DNA from: Candidatus Sulfopaludibacter sp. SbA3
GTDB taxonomy: Bacteria; Acidobacteriota; Terriglobia; Bryobacterales; Bryobacteraceae
Direction: 5' to 3'
Length of the DNA: 8,749 bases
Assembly (NCBI GenBank): GCA_900290315.1
Contig: OKRF01000064.1
Coordinates: 33,552-42,300, forward strand
Position 1 is the first letter of the stretch. Every line of letters starts with the position of its first letter. Positions 1 to 6,882 of the stretch are shown here, one piece after another. A program made the position numbers and the translations under genes. The notes under the pieces were generated by a model. It was not told where the DNA came from. It did not search any database and saw only the letters and a list, made by a program, of their open reading frames with translations.

Positions 1-761
1 GGCCGCTCTCGTTCCAGGAGTTCTTCCAGGACGTAGTGGCTGAATGGGAGAAGAAAACCGGACGCACTGTGCGTGTGCAACTGGCGACCAGCAAGGACAT
101 CACCGATGCGATTCTGGCCGACCCCACGCGCGGACGCCAGGTGGCGGTGATCGACATGCATTATTGGCAATACAAGCCGGATGGTACGCTGTGGGCGGCG
201 AAGGGCGGCGAGAATCTGGCGTTCCGCGAAATGATCGGCCGCGATTTCGGACGTGCCGGTGATACGCCGCCGAACACCACGCCGCAGCAGGTATACCGCC
301 AGGTCCGCGAATATCACGACCGGTATCCGGACAAGGCGATCGTCGCGTGGAACGGCGGGGCTGGGCCGATCCCGGTGCTGATGGCGGGCGGCGCCGAGGC
401 ACTCATGCTCAATCCTTCCGGCGGCCACGGCCAAGGCAAGACGATCGATCGCACCCCGCTCGATGGTTTCGTCACCGCGCAACTGGCCGGCACGCTGATG
501 ATGATGCAGCCCAAGGACGGGCTTACCGCCGATCCGGAGCAGACGTGGTGCCTGGCGGAGGGGTCGCTCGGCACGGTGCTCTTATACTCCCTGACCGGGC
601 CCACGATTCAGTTGCAGCGCGAACTGCTGCAGAGCACGTATAACGGCCTGTGGTTCGATCCGCGCACAGGCAAGACGCAGGCGCTCGGCGGGCAAGCGGG
701 AGCATCGATACAGAAGCCAACCAGCGAGCCCTGGCTGCTGCTGCTGCGGGCGGGGCGATGA
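1..761 (+). CDS. DUF6298-like glycosidase-related protein, C-terminal part (5' end outside window)
   Basis: The reading frame is open from the window edge (first full codon at position 3) to a TGA at 759-761, so the N-terminus lies upstream. A GTG at 36 could be called as a start, but the sequence before it (PLSFQEFFQDV) reads smoothly into the protein and is probably coding. The middle part (VIDMHYWQYKPDGTLWAAKGG, residues about 38-58 counted from GTG 36) resembles DUF6298 proteins of polysaccharide-degrading bacteria. The end, with GLWFDPRTG followed by a final beta-strand ending EPWLLLLR, looks like the putative collagen-binding domain that closes many glycosidase-like TIM-barrel proteins (DUF4038/GH140 neighbours). 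A role in plant or bacterial glycan breakdown is inferred from family and from the neighbouring GH28 and esterases; substrate unknown. The family name comes from remembered motif resemblance, so it is moderate in confidence. The gene ends 1 bp from the convergent esterase, with no clear terminator between them. Confidence 0.7.
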   Translation, partial: PLSFQEFFQDVVAEWEKKTGRTVRVQLATSKDITDAILADPTRGRQVAVIDMHYWQYKPDGTLWAAKGGENLAFREMIGRDFGRAGDTPPNTTPQQVYRQVREYHDRYPDKAIVAWNGGAGPIPVLMAGGAEALMLNPSGGHGQGKTIDRTPLDGFVTAQLAGTLMMMQPKDGLTADPEQTWCLAEGSLGTVLLYSLTGPTIQLQRELLQSTYNGLWFDPRTGKTQALGGQAGASIQKPTSEPWLLLLRAGR

Positions 762-762
762 G

Positions 763-1824
763 TCAGAACAGCAGGGGCGCGAACTCGTTCAGGTAGCGGC
801 GCCACACGATCCAAGTGTGCGCTCCTTCGCTCTGCCGGAAGGTGTGCTGGATGTGCGCCGCGTCCAGGGTCTTCGAGAAGTTCTCGCTGGCGGTAAAGAG
901 ACCGTCGTCTTTGCCGCAGCCGATCCACAGCAGGCGCAGTTTGCGTTCGCCGGTCAGGCCCGCGAATGTCTGTTGCAGATTGGCGTTGCCGATGGCCGCG
1001 CTGAAGCCGCCCACGTAAGCGAAAAGGTCTGGGTGATTCAGCCCGATCTCCAGAGATTCGCCCCCACCCATGGAAAGGCCGGCGATGGCGCGATGGCCGC
1101 GATCCTGATATACGCGGTAGTGCGCGTCGACGAACGGCAGTACGTCCTCTAACAGGTCGCGCGTGAAGGCCGCGGTGTTTCCGGAAGCGCCGCTGCCGGG
1201 CGGCACGCCATAGCCGAACGGCATCACTACTACGAACGGCTTGCACTTGCCCGCGGCCAGCAGGTTGTCCAGAATCAGGTTGACGTGGCCCAGGCGGGTC
1301 CACGCAGTCTCGTCCGCATTGGCGCCGTGAAAGAGATACAACACGGGGTAGCGGGTGCGCGCATCGCTCTCGTAGCCGGGCGGCGTGTAGACTGTCAGCC
1401 GGCGTGTGGCGTGCAGCGATTTCGATTCGTACCAGTGCGTCCGAATCTCGCCGTGCGGGACGGCGTCGGCGTCATAGAACGTTGGCTCGCCGGCGGGGAC
1501 CTCCAGAATGCTGCTGATGGTGCTGGGCGTCGAGCCGGTCTTCACCTGGGCATTGTTCGGATCGATGGTTTTCACGCCGTCGATGGTGAAATTGTAATTG
1601 TAGATCTCGGGATCGAGGGGCCCGATGGTGACGCTCCACAGACCCTGTTCGTTCTTTTCGAGCGGCTTGCCGCCGCGCTGGAATTCGCCCGTGAGAATCA
1701 CCTGAGTTGCGTTCGGCGCCAGGACGCGAAACGTCACGCGGCGATCCGGAGCGACTTCCGGCGAGCGCACCGGTGCCTGGGCCCGCAGAGTCACGACGAC
1801 AAAAGCCAGCCAGACGAATTTCAT
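763..1824 (-). CDS. Secreted CE1/esterase-D family esterase with N-terminal E-set domain
   Basis: A 353-residue alpha/beta hydrolase, probably exported: the N-terminus MKFVWLAFVVVTLRAQA is a short signal peptide with a likely cut after about residue 17. Residues about 25-110 form an immunoglobulin-like E-set/CBM48-type domain (VTFRVLAPNATQVILTGEF, then GLWSVTIGPLDP and YNYNFTIDG). Residues about 125-353 form the esterase domain (PF00756 type, as in xylanase-linked feruloyl esterases): YPVLYLFHGANADE for the oxyanion region, nucleophile elbow GLSMGG with Ser251, a likely acid at Asp306 or Asp307 (CGKDDGLF), and the catalytic His336 (EGAHTW). The triad looks complete and the length is usual for the E-set plus esterase architecture. 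The start ATG (1822-1824) has a good Shine-Dalgarno AAGAGG (complement of 1832-1837) 7 nt upstream. It is divergent from the GH28 gene, so feruloyl or acetyl ester removal from plant cell wall is a fair inference; the exact acyl group cannot be read from sequence. Confidence 0.9.
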   Translation of the reverse strand: MKFVWLAFVVVTLRAQAPVRSPEVAPDRRVTFRVLAPNATQVILTGEFQRGGKPLEKNEQGLWSVTIGPLDPEIYNYNFTIDGVKTIDPNNAQVKTGSTPSTISSILEVPAGEPTFYDADAVPHGEIRTHWYESKSLHATRRLTVYTPPGYESDARTRYPVLYLFHGANADETAWTRLGHVNLILDNLLAAGKCKPFVVVMPFGYGVPPGSGASGNTAAFTRDLLEDVLPFVDAHYRVYQDRGHRAIAGLSMGGGESLEIGLNHPDLFAYVGGFSAAIGNANLQQTFAGLTGERKLRLLWIGCGKDDGLFTASENFSKTLDAAHIQHTFRQSEGAHTWIVWRRYLNEFAPLLF

Positions 1825-1899
1825 GATGAGGCCTCTTCAGCGCGCAGTATATCGCAATGCCACTCTGCTATCGTATCTGTGAACACCGCAGGAGGCATC
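1825..1899. promoter_or_regulatory. Divergent intergenic region between esterase and GH28
   Basis: This 75-bp spacer must hold the start signals of both divergent genes unless transcription begins farther away. On the minus strand a TATACT box (complement of 1846-1851) lies 21 nt upstream of the esterase ATG and fits a -10 element, but no good -35 is seen at 16-18 bp from it. On the plus strand the only clear element is the Shine-Dalgarno AGGAGG at 1890-1895, 4 nt before the GH28 ATG. An 8-bp perfect palindrome GAGGCCTC (1829-1836) overlaps the esterase ribosome binding site and is probably chance. Shared control of the two genes is plausible from the layout but not shown. Confidence 0.35.
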
Positions 1900-3279
1900 A
1901 TGCGAAACACGATCCGTGGACTGGTCCTTTGTTCCTCAGCGGCTCTGGCCGCCACCTCGCCGCTCTACAACGTGGCGGACTTCGGCGCGGTGGGCGATGG
2001 CCGCCATAAAGACACCGCGGCCATCCAGCGCGCCATCGATACTTGCGCCAAGGCAGGCGGAGGCACGGTGCTGCTTCCGGGGGGCCGATACCTCACCGGA
2101 GCCATCGAGCTGCGCAGTCACATCACCTTTGAAGTAGGCCCCGGCGCGGTGATTCTGGGAAGCGAGGATCCGGTCGATTATCCCCTGCACGACAACGCAT
2201 GGGGCGGCACGCGCAAGACTGTCTCGTCCTTGATCTATGCGGCCGATGCTGAGGACGTCACCATCACCGGCCGGGGCACGATCGATGGACAGGGGTTGGT
2301 CCGGTGGAAGCGCCAGTGGCTGGCGGCTCCGAAGAAGGGCATGCCCGCGCCTTCCACGCCCGCCGATTTCGAAGAGGATTTCGAAGAGATTCGCAAGTTG
2401 GCGAACGGCCGCCCTCAGCTCATTCAGATTGTGCGCAGCAAGCACCTGGTCATCGAAAAGGTCCACCTGATCAATTCCCCTTCCTGGACCATCCATCCGC
2501 TCTTTTGCGAGTTCGTCCGTGTGGATGGAGTCACTATCGAGAATCCGGTGCCTTCGCCGAATACCGACGGCATCAATCCCGAATCGTGCCGCAACGTACA
2601 GATCGTCAATAGCCGCATCGACGTGGGCGATGACTGCGTGACGCTGAAATCCGGCATCAACGAAGTAGGCCGCAAGATGGCCCTGCCCGACGAAAACATC
2701 ACCATCACCAACTGCATGATGCTCAAGGGACACGGCGGAGTCACCATCGGCAGCGAGATGTCCGGGGGCGTCCGTAACGTGGTGGTGAGCAACTGCGTCT
2801 TTCAGGGCACGGAGGTGGGCATCCGTGTGAAATCGCAGCGCGGCCGCGGGGGCATGGTGGAAGGGCTCAATGTGAATAACATCGTGATGCAGGATGTGTT
2901 ATCCGCGTTCACCATCACCACTTTCTACATGGGAACAGACAAGCCGGAAGATGTTTTCCCGCTCAACGAGGGCACTCCCCACTTTCGCGACTTCCTCTTT
3001 AGCAACATCACCGCACGCGGATCCAAGACGGCCGGGCAGGTGACCGGCCTCAAGGAATTGCCGGTGGAGAACATCGTCTTCGATAACGTGCGTGTGCAGG
3101 CGCAGACCGGAATGACGGTGAGCAATGCGCGCAACGTCTTTTTCCGGGATGCGTTCATTGACACTGAATCGGGACCCGCTCTCACGGTGGTAAACTCCAG
3201 CGCAATCGAAACGGCGCGCCTGCAAACGCTGGCGCCGCACTCCGGTGTGCCGCTGATCCTCACCGATCCGAGGAAATGA
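1900..3279 (+). CDS. Secreted GH28 polygalacturonase-type glycoside hydrolase
   Basis: A 459-residue right-handed beta-helix enzyme that should hydrolyse alpha-1,4-galacturonosyl links in pectin or related rhamnogalacturonan. The start at ATG 1900 is set by AGGAGG at 1890-1895 and by a signal peptide directly after it (MRNTIRGLVLCSSAALA); the frame stays open upstream only as an antisense shadow of the esterase. Residues 22-35 (LYNVADFGAVGDGR) are the usual N-terminal opening of GH28/pectate-lyase-like proteins. All four GH28 signature segments are present: NTD at 221-223, GDD at 243-245 (catalytic aspartates), GHG at 277-279, and RVK at 309-311 in place of the usual RIK. The acidic insert at about residues 150-170 contains a DFEE-DFEE repeat from a perfect 12-bp tandem duplication. 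The stop overlaps the next start (ATGA at 3276-3279), which suggests coupled translation with the downstream esterase. Endo or exo action cannot be decided. Confidence 0.95.
   Translation: MRNTIRGLVLCSSAALAATSPLYNVADFGAVGDGRHKDTAAIQRAIDTCAKAGGGTVLLPGGRYLTGAIELRSHITFEVGPGAVILGSEDPVDYPLHDNAWGGTRKTVSSLIYAADAEDVTITGRGTIDGQGLVRWKRQWLAAPKKGMPAPSTPADFEEDFEEIRKLANGRPQLIQIVRSKHLVIEKVHLINSPSWTIHPLFCEFVRVDGVTIENPVPSPNTDGINPESCRNVQIVNSRIDVGDDCVTLKSGINEVGRKMALPDENITITNCMMLKGHGGVTIGSEMSGGVRNVVVSNCVFQGTEVGIRVKSQRGRGGMVEGLNVNNIVMQDVLSAFTITTFYMGTDKPEDVFPLNEGTPHFRDFLFSNITARGSKTAGQVTGLKELPVENIVFDNVRVQAQTGMTVSNARNVFFRDAFIDTESGPALTVVNSSAIETARLQTLAPHSGVPLILTDPRK
2365..2388 (+). repeat. Perfect 12-bp tandem duplication inside GH28 gene
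   Basis: GATTTCGAAGAG occurs twice in direct succession (2365-2376 and 2377-2388). It is in frame and encodes DFEE twice (residues 156-163) in the acidic insert between the N-terminal helix turns and the first GH28 motif, so it does not disturb the reading frame or the catalytic residues. Confidence 0.9.
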
Positions 3280-5223
3280 TGACTCCCAAGAAAGTCCATG
3301 CCGCAGTTTGTGCTGTTGTGGTGGCGGGCTCATTGGCCGCGCAGTCCGGCGACGCGCGTGCCAGGCTGATCGCGTATCTGAACGGGCTTCGGGCTTGCCC
3401 AGACGCATCTCGATGCGCGCAAGCAGGCCGTGGCGCAGCTTCGCACGCGCGCCGATGCCGAGCGCCGCAAGACGGAGGTTCGCGGCAAGATCCTGCAACT
3501 AATCGGCGGTCTGCCGGAGCGGCACGGAACGCCGGCAGTGAAAACTTTCGGGGCGGTCTCCGCGGATGGCTTCAGTGTCGAGAAGATTGCGTACGAGAGT
3601 CTGCCCGGCTTCTGGGTGACTGCCAATGTCTACGTGCCATCCTCTGGCAGCGGACCGTTCCCCGCCGTCGTGATCGCGCCGGGTCACGGCGCCGGCGGCA
3701 AGACGGAGGATTGGAGTTGGGGCGGCAATTTGGCGCGCAACGGAATCATTGCGCTGGCCTATGACCCGCTGGGGCAGGGCGAGCGGCTGCAATATTACGA
3801 TGCGGCGAAAAAGGCCTCCGCTATCGGCAATCCAACTGGCGAACACGGAGAGGCCAACATTCCCGTGATGCTGTTGGGCGACGACCTGGCGCGGTACATG
3901 GTCAACGACGCCATGCGCGCAGTGGATTACCTGGTGGCAAGGAAAGATGTGGACGGCGCGCACATCGGCGCCTTTGGCTGCTCCGGGGGCGGTACCGCGA
4001 CGGCGTATTTCGCGGCTCTCGACAATCGAGTCAAGGCAGCCGCTTCGGCTTGCTACATCACCTCTTTCCAGGAGCTGCTGAATTCACCGACGGGAGTGCA
4101 GGATGCTGAGCAGACCATCCCGCATTTCATCGAGCGGGGCCTGGATTTCGGCGATTGGGTGGAACTGTTCGCGCCCAAGCCGTATGCCATCGTTTCCACC
4201 ACCAACGATATGTTCCCGTTCGAAGGGGCGCGGCAGACCTTCGAGGAGGCCAAGCGCGTGTTTTCGCTGTATGGCGCCGAGGATCGCATTCAGTGGATCA
4301 CCGGTCCGGGCGGCCACGGCAACCTGACTCCCATCGCGCCGGCGATTCTTACCTTCTTCACCAGGAATCTGAAAGGGGCAGGGGATGCAACATACACGCC
4401 GCTGCGGCCGGAGCACCCCACTGACATGATCTGCACTCCAACCGGCCAGGTGGCAACTTCGATCGGCGGCGAGACAGTCTACTCGCTGAACCGGAAGCGT
4501 GCGGAATCCCTGATCCCTACCCCTGCGAAAGTGACTGCCGGCGATATCCGGATGCTGACCGGCGCTGAGGCCGAGCCTGGGGCCAAGCCGTCAGACGAAG
4601 CGCCGGGCGCGCTGACCATGCCGGAGACACGGGGTCTCAAGCCGGCAGTGCTGATGCTACGCTCGACTCCGAAAGCCATGGATCAGCTTATGCAATCCGG
4701 CCAGATGGTTCTGGTGATCGATGCACGCCCCACGCCGCCCGGGACGGAGAGCATCAAGTCTCCCTATCTGGGCGGCTTCAACCTGCTCTCGCTGCGTGCG
4801 TTTCTGGCCGGCAAGACGCTGGTGGGGATTCGCGTCGACGATGCTATCCGCGCCATGGATTGGCTGTGCGCCCGCCAAGACGTCGACAAATCGGCAATCA
4901 CAATCTACGGCGAAGGTGCGCTGGGACTCGTGGCGCTCCACACGGCGGTCCTGGATAGCCGGATCGGGCGTGTGATCATGGAGAATACGCTGGCCTCATA
5001 CCGCATGATTGTGGACCAGCCGGTACATCGCAATGTCTCCGAAGTGGTGATTCCCGGCGTTCTGCGGAAATACGATGTGGGCGATCTGCTGCTCGCCACC
5101 GCCCCCCGTCATGTGACCGTAATCAATCCGCGCGATGCTCTGGGCGACCCGGTCTCGCCGGATGAGTTCCGCAAGGCGCTCAAATTGGGCGCCTCGGACC
5201 GCATCCAAGTGCTCGCTCGATGA
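3276..5223 (+). CDS. Acetyl-xylan-esterase-like two-domain alpha/beta hydrolase, frameshifted near the 5' end
   Basis: The original gene most likely starts at ATG 3276 (overlapping the GH28 stop) or at ATG 3279, with AGGA at 3271-3274 as ribosome binding site. Its first residues MMTPKKVHAAVCAVVVAGSLAA form a signal peptide and the frame continues to YLNGL. The rest lies in the +1 frame: a tandem copy of CGGGCTT at 3383-3396 breaks the frame, and removing one copy restores YLNGLAQTHLDARKQAVAQL and a 646-residue protein. As it stands, only a 597-residue form from GTG 3430 could be made, without the signal peptide. In that numbering the first hydrolase domain has the elbow GCSGGG (Ser185), a candidate acid Asp260 (TTNDMF) and His296 (GGHGNL), so it looks active. 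The second domain (about 400-597) has GEGALG at 494-499 where a serine elbow would be, so it is probably non-catalytic. Deacetylation of xylan or pectin is inferred from family and from GH28 next door. It may be a new pseudogene, a cytoplasmic variant, or a sequencing error. Confidence 0.85.
3383..3396 (+). repeat. Perfect 7-bp tandem duplication causing the frameshift
   Basis: CGGGCTT is present twice with no gap (3383-3389, 3390-3396). Seven bases shift the frame by +1, which is precisely the change between the signal-peptide frame (stays open from 3276) and the enzyme frame (opens after a TGA at 3379-3381). Deleting either copy joins the two frames without a stop. Confidence 0.9.
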
Positions 5224-5362
5224 ATTCTGCGTTTCAAACCAGTTAAATCGAGCGCCAAATTCCATTGCAAACATTTTGTCCCCAGAATGTTTTGTGGAAA
5301 AGCCACGGGTTTGCTAACGAATTGTAACCGTCCACGAGTCAAGCTGGCATCAGGAGAAGCTC
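5224..5362 (+). other. Intergenic region with small hairpin, relatively AT-rich
   Basis: This 139-bp spacer between the hydrolase and the PHP gene is visibly more AT-rich than the flanking genes, as expected for a region carrying a terminator and a promoter. It contains the hairpin at 5269-5292 and the PHP ribosome binding site. The only promoter-like pair noticed, TTGTGG (5292-5297) and TAACGA (5315-5320) at 17 bp spacing, is too weak to call. Confidence 0.5.
5269..5292 (+). terminator. Possible weak terminator or operator hairpin
   Basis: AAACATTTTG (5269-5278) pairs with CAGAATGTTT (5283-5292) to make a 10-bp stem with one G-T wobble and a 4-nt loop (TCCC). It lies 45 nt after the hydrolase stop. 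The stem is poor in GC and only one T follows before TGTGG, so it is not a strong intrinsic terminator; a protein-binding dyad is equally possible. Confidence 0.35.
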
Positions 5363-6460
5363 ATGCAGAGTGTGCAGTTCTTCTGGAGGGATGCCGGACG
5401 GATCAGTTCGTTCCGAACCGGGGTGTGTTTGCACGGTCATACATTGCACTCCGAAGAGTGTCTCAATTTTCTGCCGCGATATCTGCACTATGTGCCGGGA
5501 ATCTCGCAGATGCTGAGCCGGCATCAGCGCGGCCCGCAGGCGATCGATTTCAACCGCGCCTGGTGGACGCCGCCGCTGACTCCGGCTTGCGCCCTGCGCC
5601 TCGAGCGCGAACAGATCGCGGGACTGGGCCTGCTGCCGATCGTCTCGCTGACTGACCACGACAATGTCGAAGCCGGCCTGGCATTACAGATGAGCGGCGC
5701 GGTTCCGGTCTCCGTGGAGTGGACGGTCCCGTATCACCGCACCATTCTGCACCTCGGAATTCACAACCTGCCGGCGTCTTCGGCGCGCCGCTGGATGAGC
5801 GTGATGGCGAGTCATACGGCGGCGCCGGATGAACGCCGGTTGCCGGAGATCCTGAGCGAGATCGCGCGAATTCCCGAGGCGCTGATCGTTCTCAATCATC
5901 CCTTCTGGCTGGAAGAGGGCGTTGATGAGGGCGACCACCGGCGTGCCCTCGAAATCGTGCTGCAACAGTGCAACACCTGGTTCCACGCCTTCGAGCTCAA
6001 CGGCACGCGCCGCTGGAAAGAGAATGCGGAGGTAGTGGAGCTGGCGCGGGAGTGGTCGCGCCCGCTGATTTCGGGCGGCGATCGTCACGCCTGCGAGCCT
6101 GCCGCCTGCATCAATCTGACAAACGCTCATTCGTTCGCCGAATTCGCCGCCGAGGTTCGTGCCGGCCACAGTTCCGTGCTCTTCATGCCGCAATACCGCG
6201 AGCCCATGCCCCTTCGCATGCTGGAGGCGATTTGGGACATCCTCCGGCCGTATCCCGAATATCCCGGCCGGGAACTCTGGACCGAGCGCACGTTCTATCG
6301 CGGCGATGACGGAGTGGCTCGATCGCTATCCGCGCTGTGGGGCGGACGTATGCCGTGGATGATCCCGCCGGTTACCGGCACGGTGCAATTGTTCGCGACC
6401 TCCCATGTGCGCATGGCGCTCCGCCTGGTGCTTTCAAAGCGCGCGGAGGCTTTGCCTTGA
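5363..6460 (+). CDS. PHP-domain metal-dependent phosphoesterase-like protein
   Basis: A 365-residue protein of the PHP (polymerase and histidinol phosphatase) superfamily, whose members use a di- or trinuclear metal site to hydrolyse phosphoesters. ATG 5363 is supported by AGGAGA (5352-5357) with 5 nt spacing. Metal ligands are easy to follow: HGH with H24 and H26, TDHD with D98-H99-D100, E119 in SVEW, candidate H130/H134 (HLGIH), H179 in LNHPFW, and the final pair D240 and H242 in GGDRH. The PHP fold thus covers about residues 20-275; the last 90 residues (rich in Trp, Pro and Arg) are not recognised. No signal peptide or membrane segment is seen, so it is probably cytoplasmic. The DUF2062-like gene starts within 10 bp after its stop, pointing to an operon. 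The natural substrate is unknown; nothing in the protein points clearly to a nucleotide or a sugar phosphate. Confidence 0.85.
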   Translation: MQSVQFFWRDAGRISSFRTGVCLHGHTLHSEECLNFLPRYLHYVPGISQMLSRHQRGPQAIDFNRAWWTPPLTPACALRLEREQIAGLGLLPIVSLTDHDNVEAGLALQMSGAVPVSVEWTVPYHRTILHLGIHNLPASSARRWMSVMASHTAAPDERRLPEILSEIARIPEALIVLNHPFWLEEGVDEGDHRRALEIVLQQCNTWFHAFELNGTRRWKENAEVVELAREWSRPLISGGDRHACEPAACINLTNAHSFAEFAAEVRAGHSSVLFMPQYREPMPLRMLEAIWDILRPYPEYPGRELWTERTFYRGDDGVARSLSALWGGRMPWMIPPVTGTVQLFATSHVRMALRLVLSKRAEALP

Positions 6461-6468
6461 GGGCCGTC

Positions 6469-6882
6469 ATGAGACGCTTTACGGCCTCGATCTGCGGCCT
6501 CACCGGTGAACACGTCGCTCTCATCCTGGCCGTTGGCCTGGTACTGGGGACGTTTCCGGTATATGGGTGCCCTACCATCCTTTGCCTGATGGCGGCAGTA
6601 TATCTGAGAGTCAATCTCCCGGCACTGCAGTTGGTCAATCAACTCACGTCGCCGTTGCAACTGGCATTGCTGCTTCCCCTGGCGCGCGCGGGGTCGCGGA
6701 TATTCGGCTCGCCGGCAGCGGGGGTCGCGCCGGCGGCGTGGCAACTGGGAAGCGCGTTGCTTCGTGCGGTTGGCGCATGGTTCTGCATTTGTGTACCCTT
6801 GGGATTCGTGCTATACCTAACCCTCATGTGCGTCTTGCGCCTCCGGCGCGATGGTACCGGAATGGAGTGTCCTGCTCGATGA
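6469..6882 (+). CDS. Small DUF2062-like integral membrane protein
   Basis: A 137-residue hydrophobic protein. The segment GEHVALILAVGLVLGTFPVYG (about 13-33, first membrane segment) followed by a second hydrophobic stretch with R47-x-N49-LPAL and then LTSPLQLALLLP matches the pattern of DUF2062 proteins (a small-residue membrane helix, G-x-FP-x-x-G, R-x-N-P and a conserved membrane turn). A last membrane segment spans about 100-124 and a basic tail (RLRRDG) follows. The start is uncertain: ATG 6469 has GAGGG (6459-6463) 5 nt upstream, while TTG 6457 would overlap the PHP stop (TTGA) and sits 7 nt after GGAGG (6445-6449), adding four residues. Its stop overlaps the GH1 start by 4 bp (ATGA), so it is coupled to GH1. 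DUF2062 proteins have no well-defined molecular function; a role at the inner membrane is all that can be said. Confidence 0.75.
   Translation: MRRFTASICGLTGEHVALILAVGLVLGTFPVYGCPTILCLMAAVYLRVNLPALQLVNQLTSPLQLALLLPLARAGSRIFGSPAAGVAPAAWQLGSALLRAVGAWFCICVPLGFVLYLTLMCVLRLRRDGTGMECPAR

Noticed and set aside
735..746. (CTG)4 run near the end of the first gene
   Set aside because: It encodes four leucines in the last beta-strand of the protein and is too short to be a notable repeat.
1285..1899. Upstream extension of the GH28 frame to 1285
   Set aside because: It is antisense to the well-supported esterase, while ATG 1900 has AGGAGG and a signal peptide directly after it.
1936..2733. 265-codon minus-strand frame opposite GH28
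   Set aside because: It is a shadow of the GH28 gene, with low-complexity content and no ribosome binding site or known motif.
5322..5329. TTGTAACC upstream of the PHP gene, the reverse complement of GGTTACAA at 8410-8417
   Set aside because: A shared 8-mer is expected by chance fairly often in a window of this size, and the flanks differ.
6567..6878. Upstream start for GH1
   Set aside because: The GH1 signature begins only seven residues after ATG 6879, and the earlier part is an out-of-frame reading of the DUF2062-like gene.
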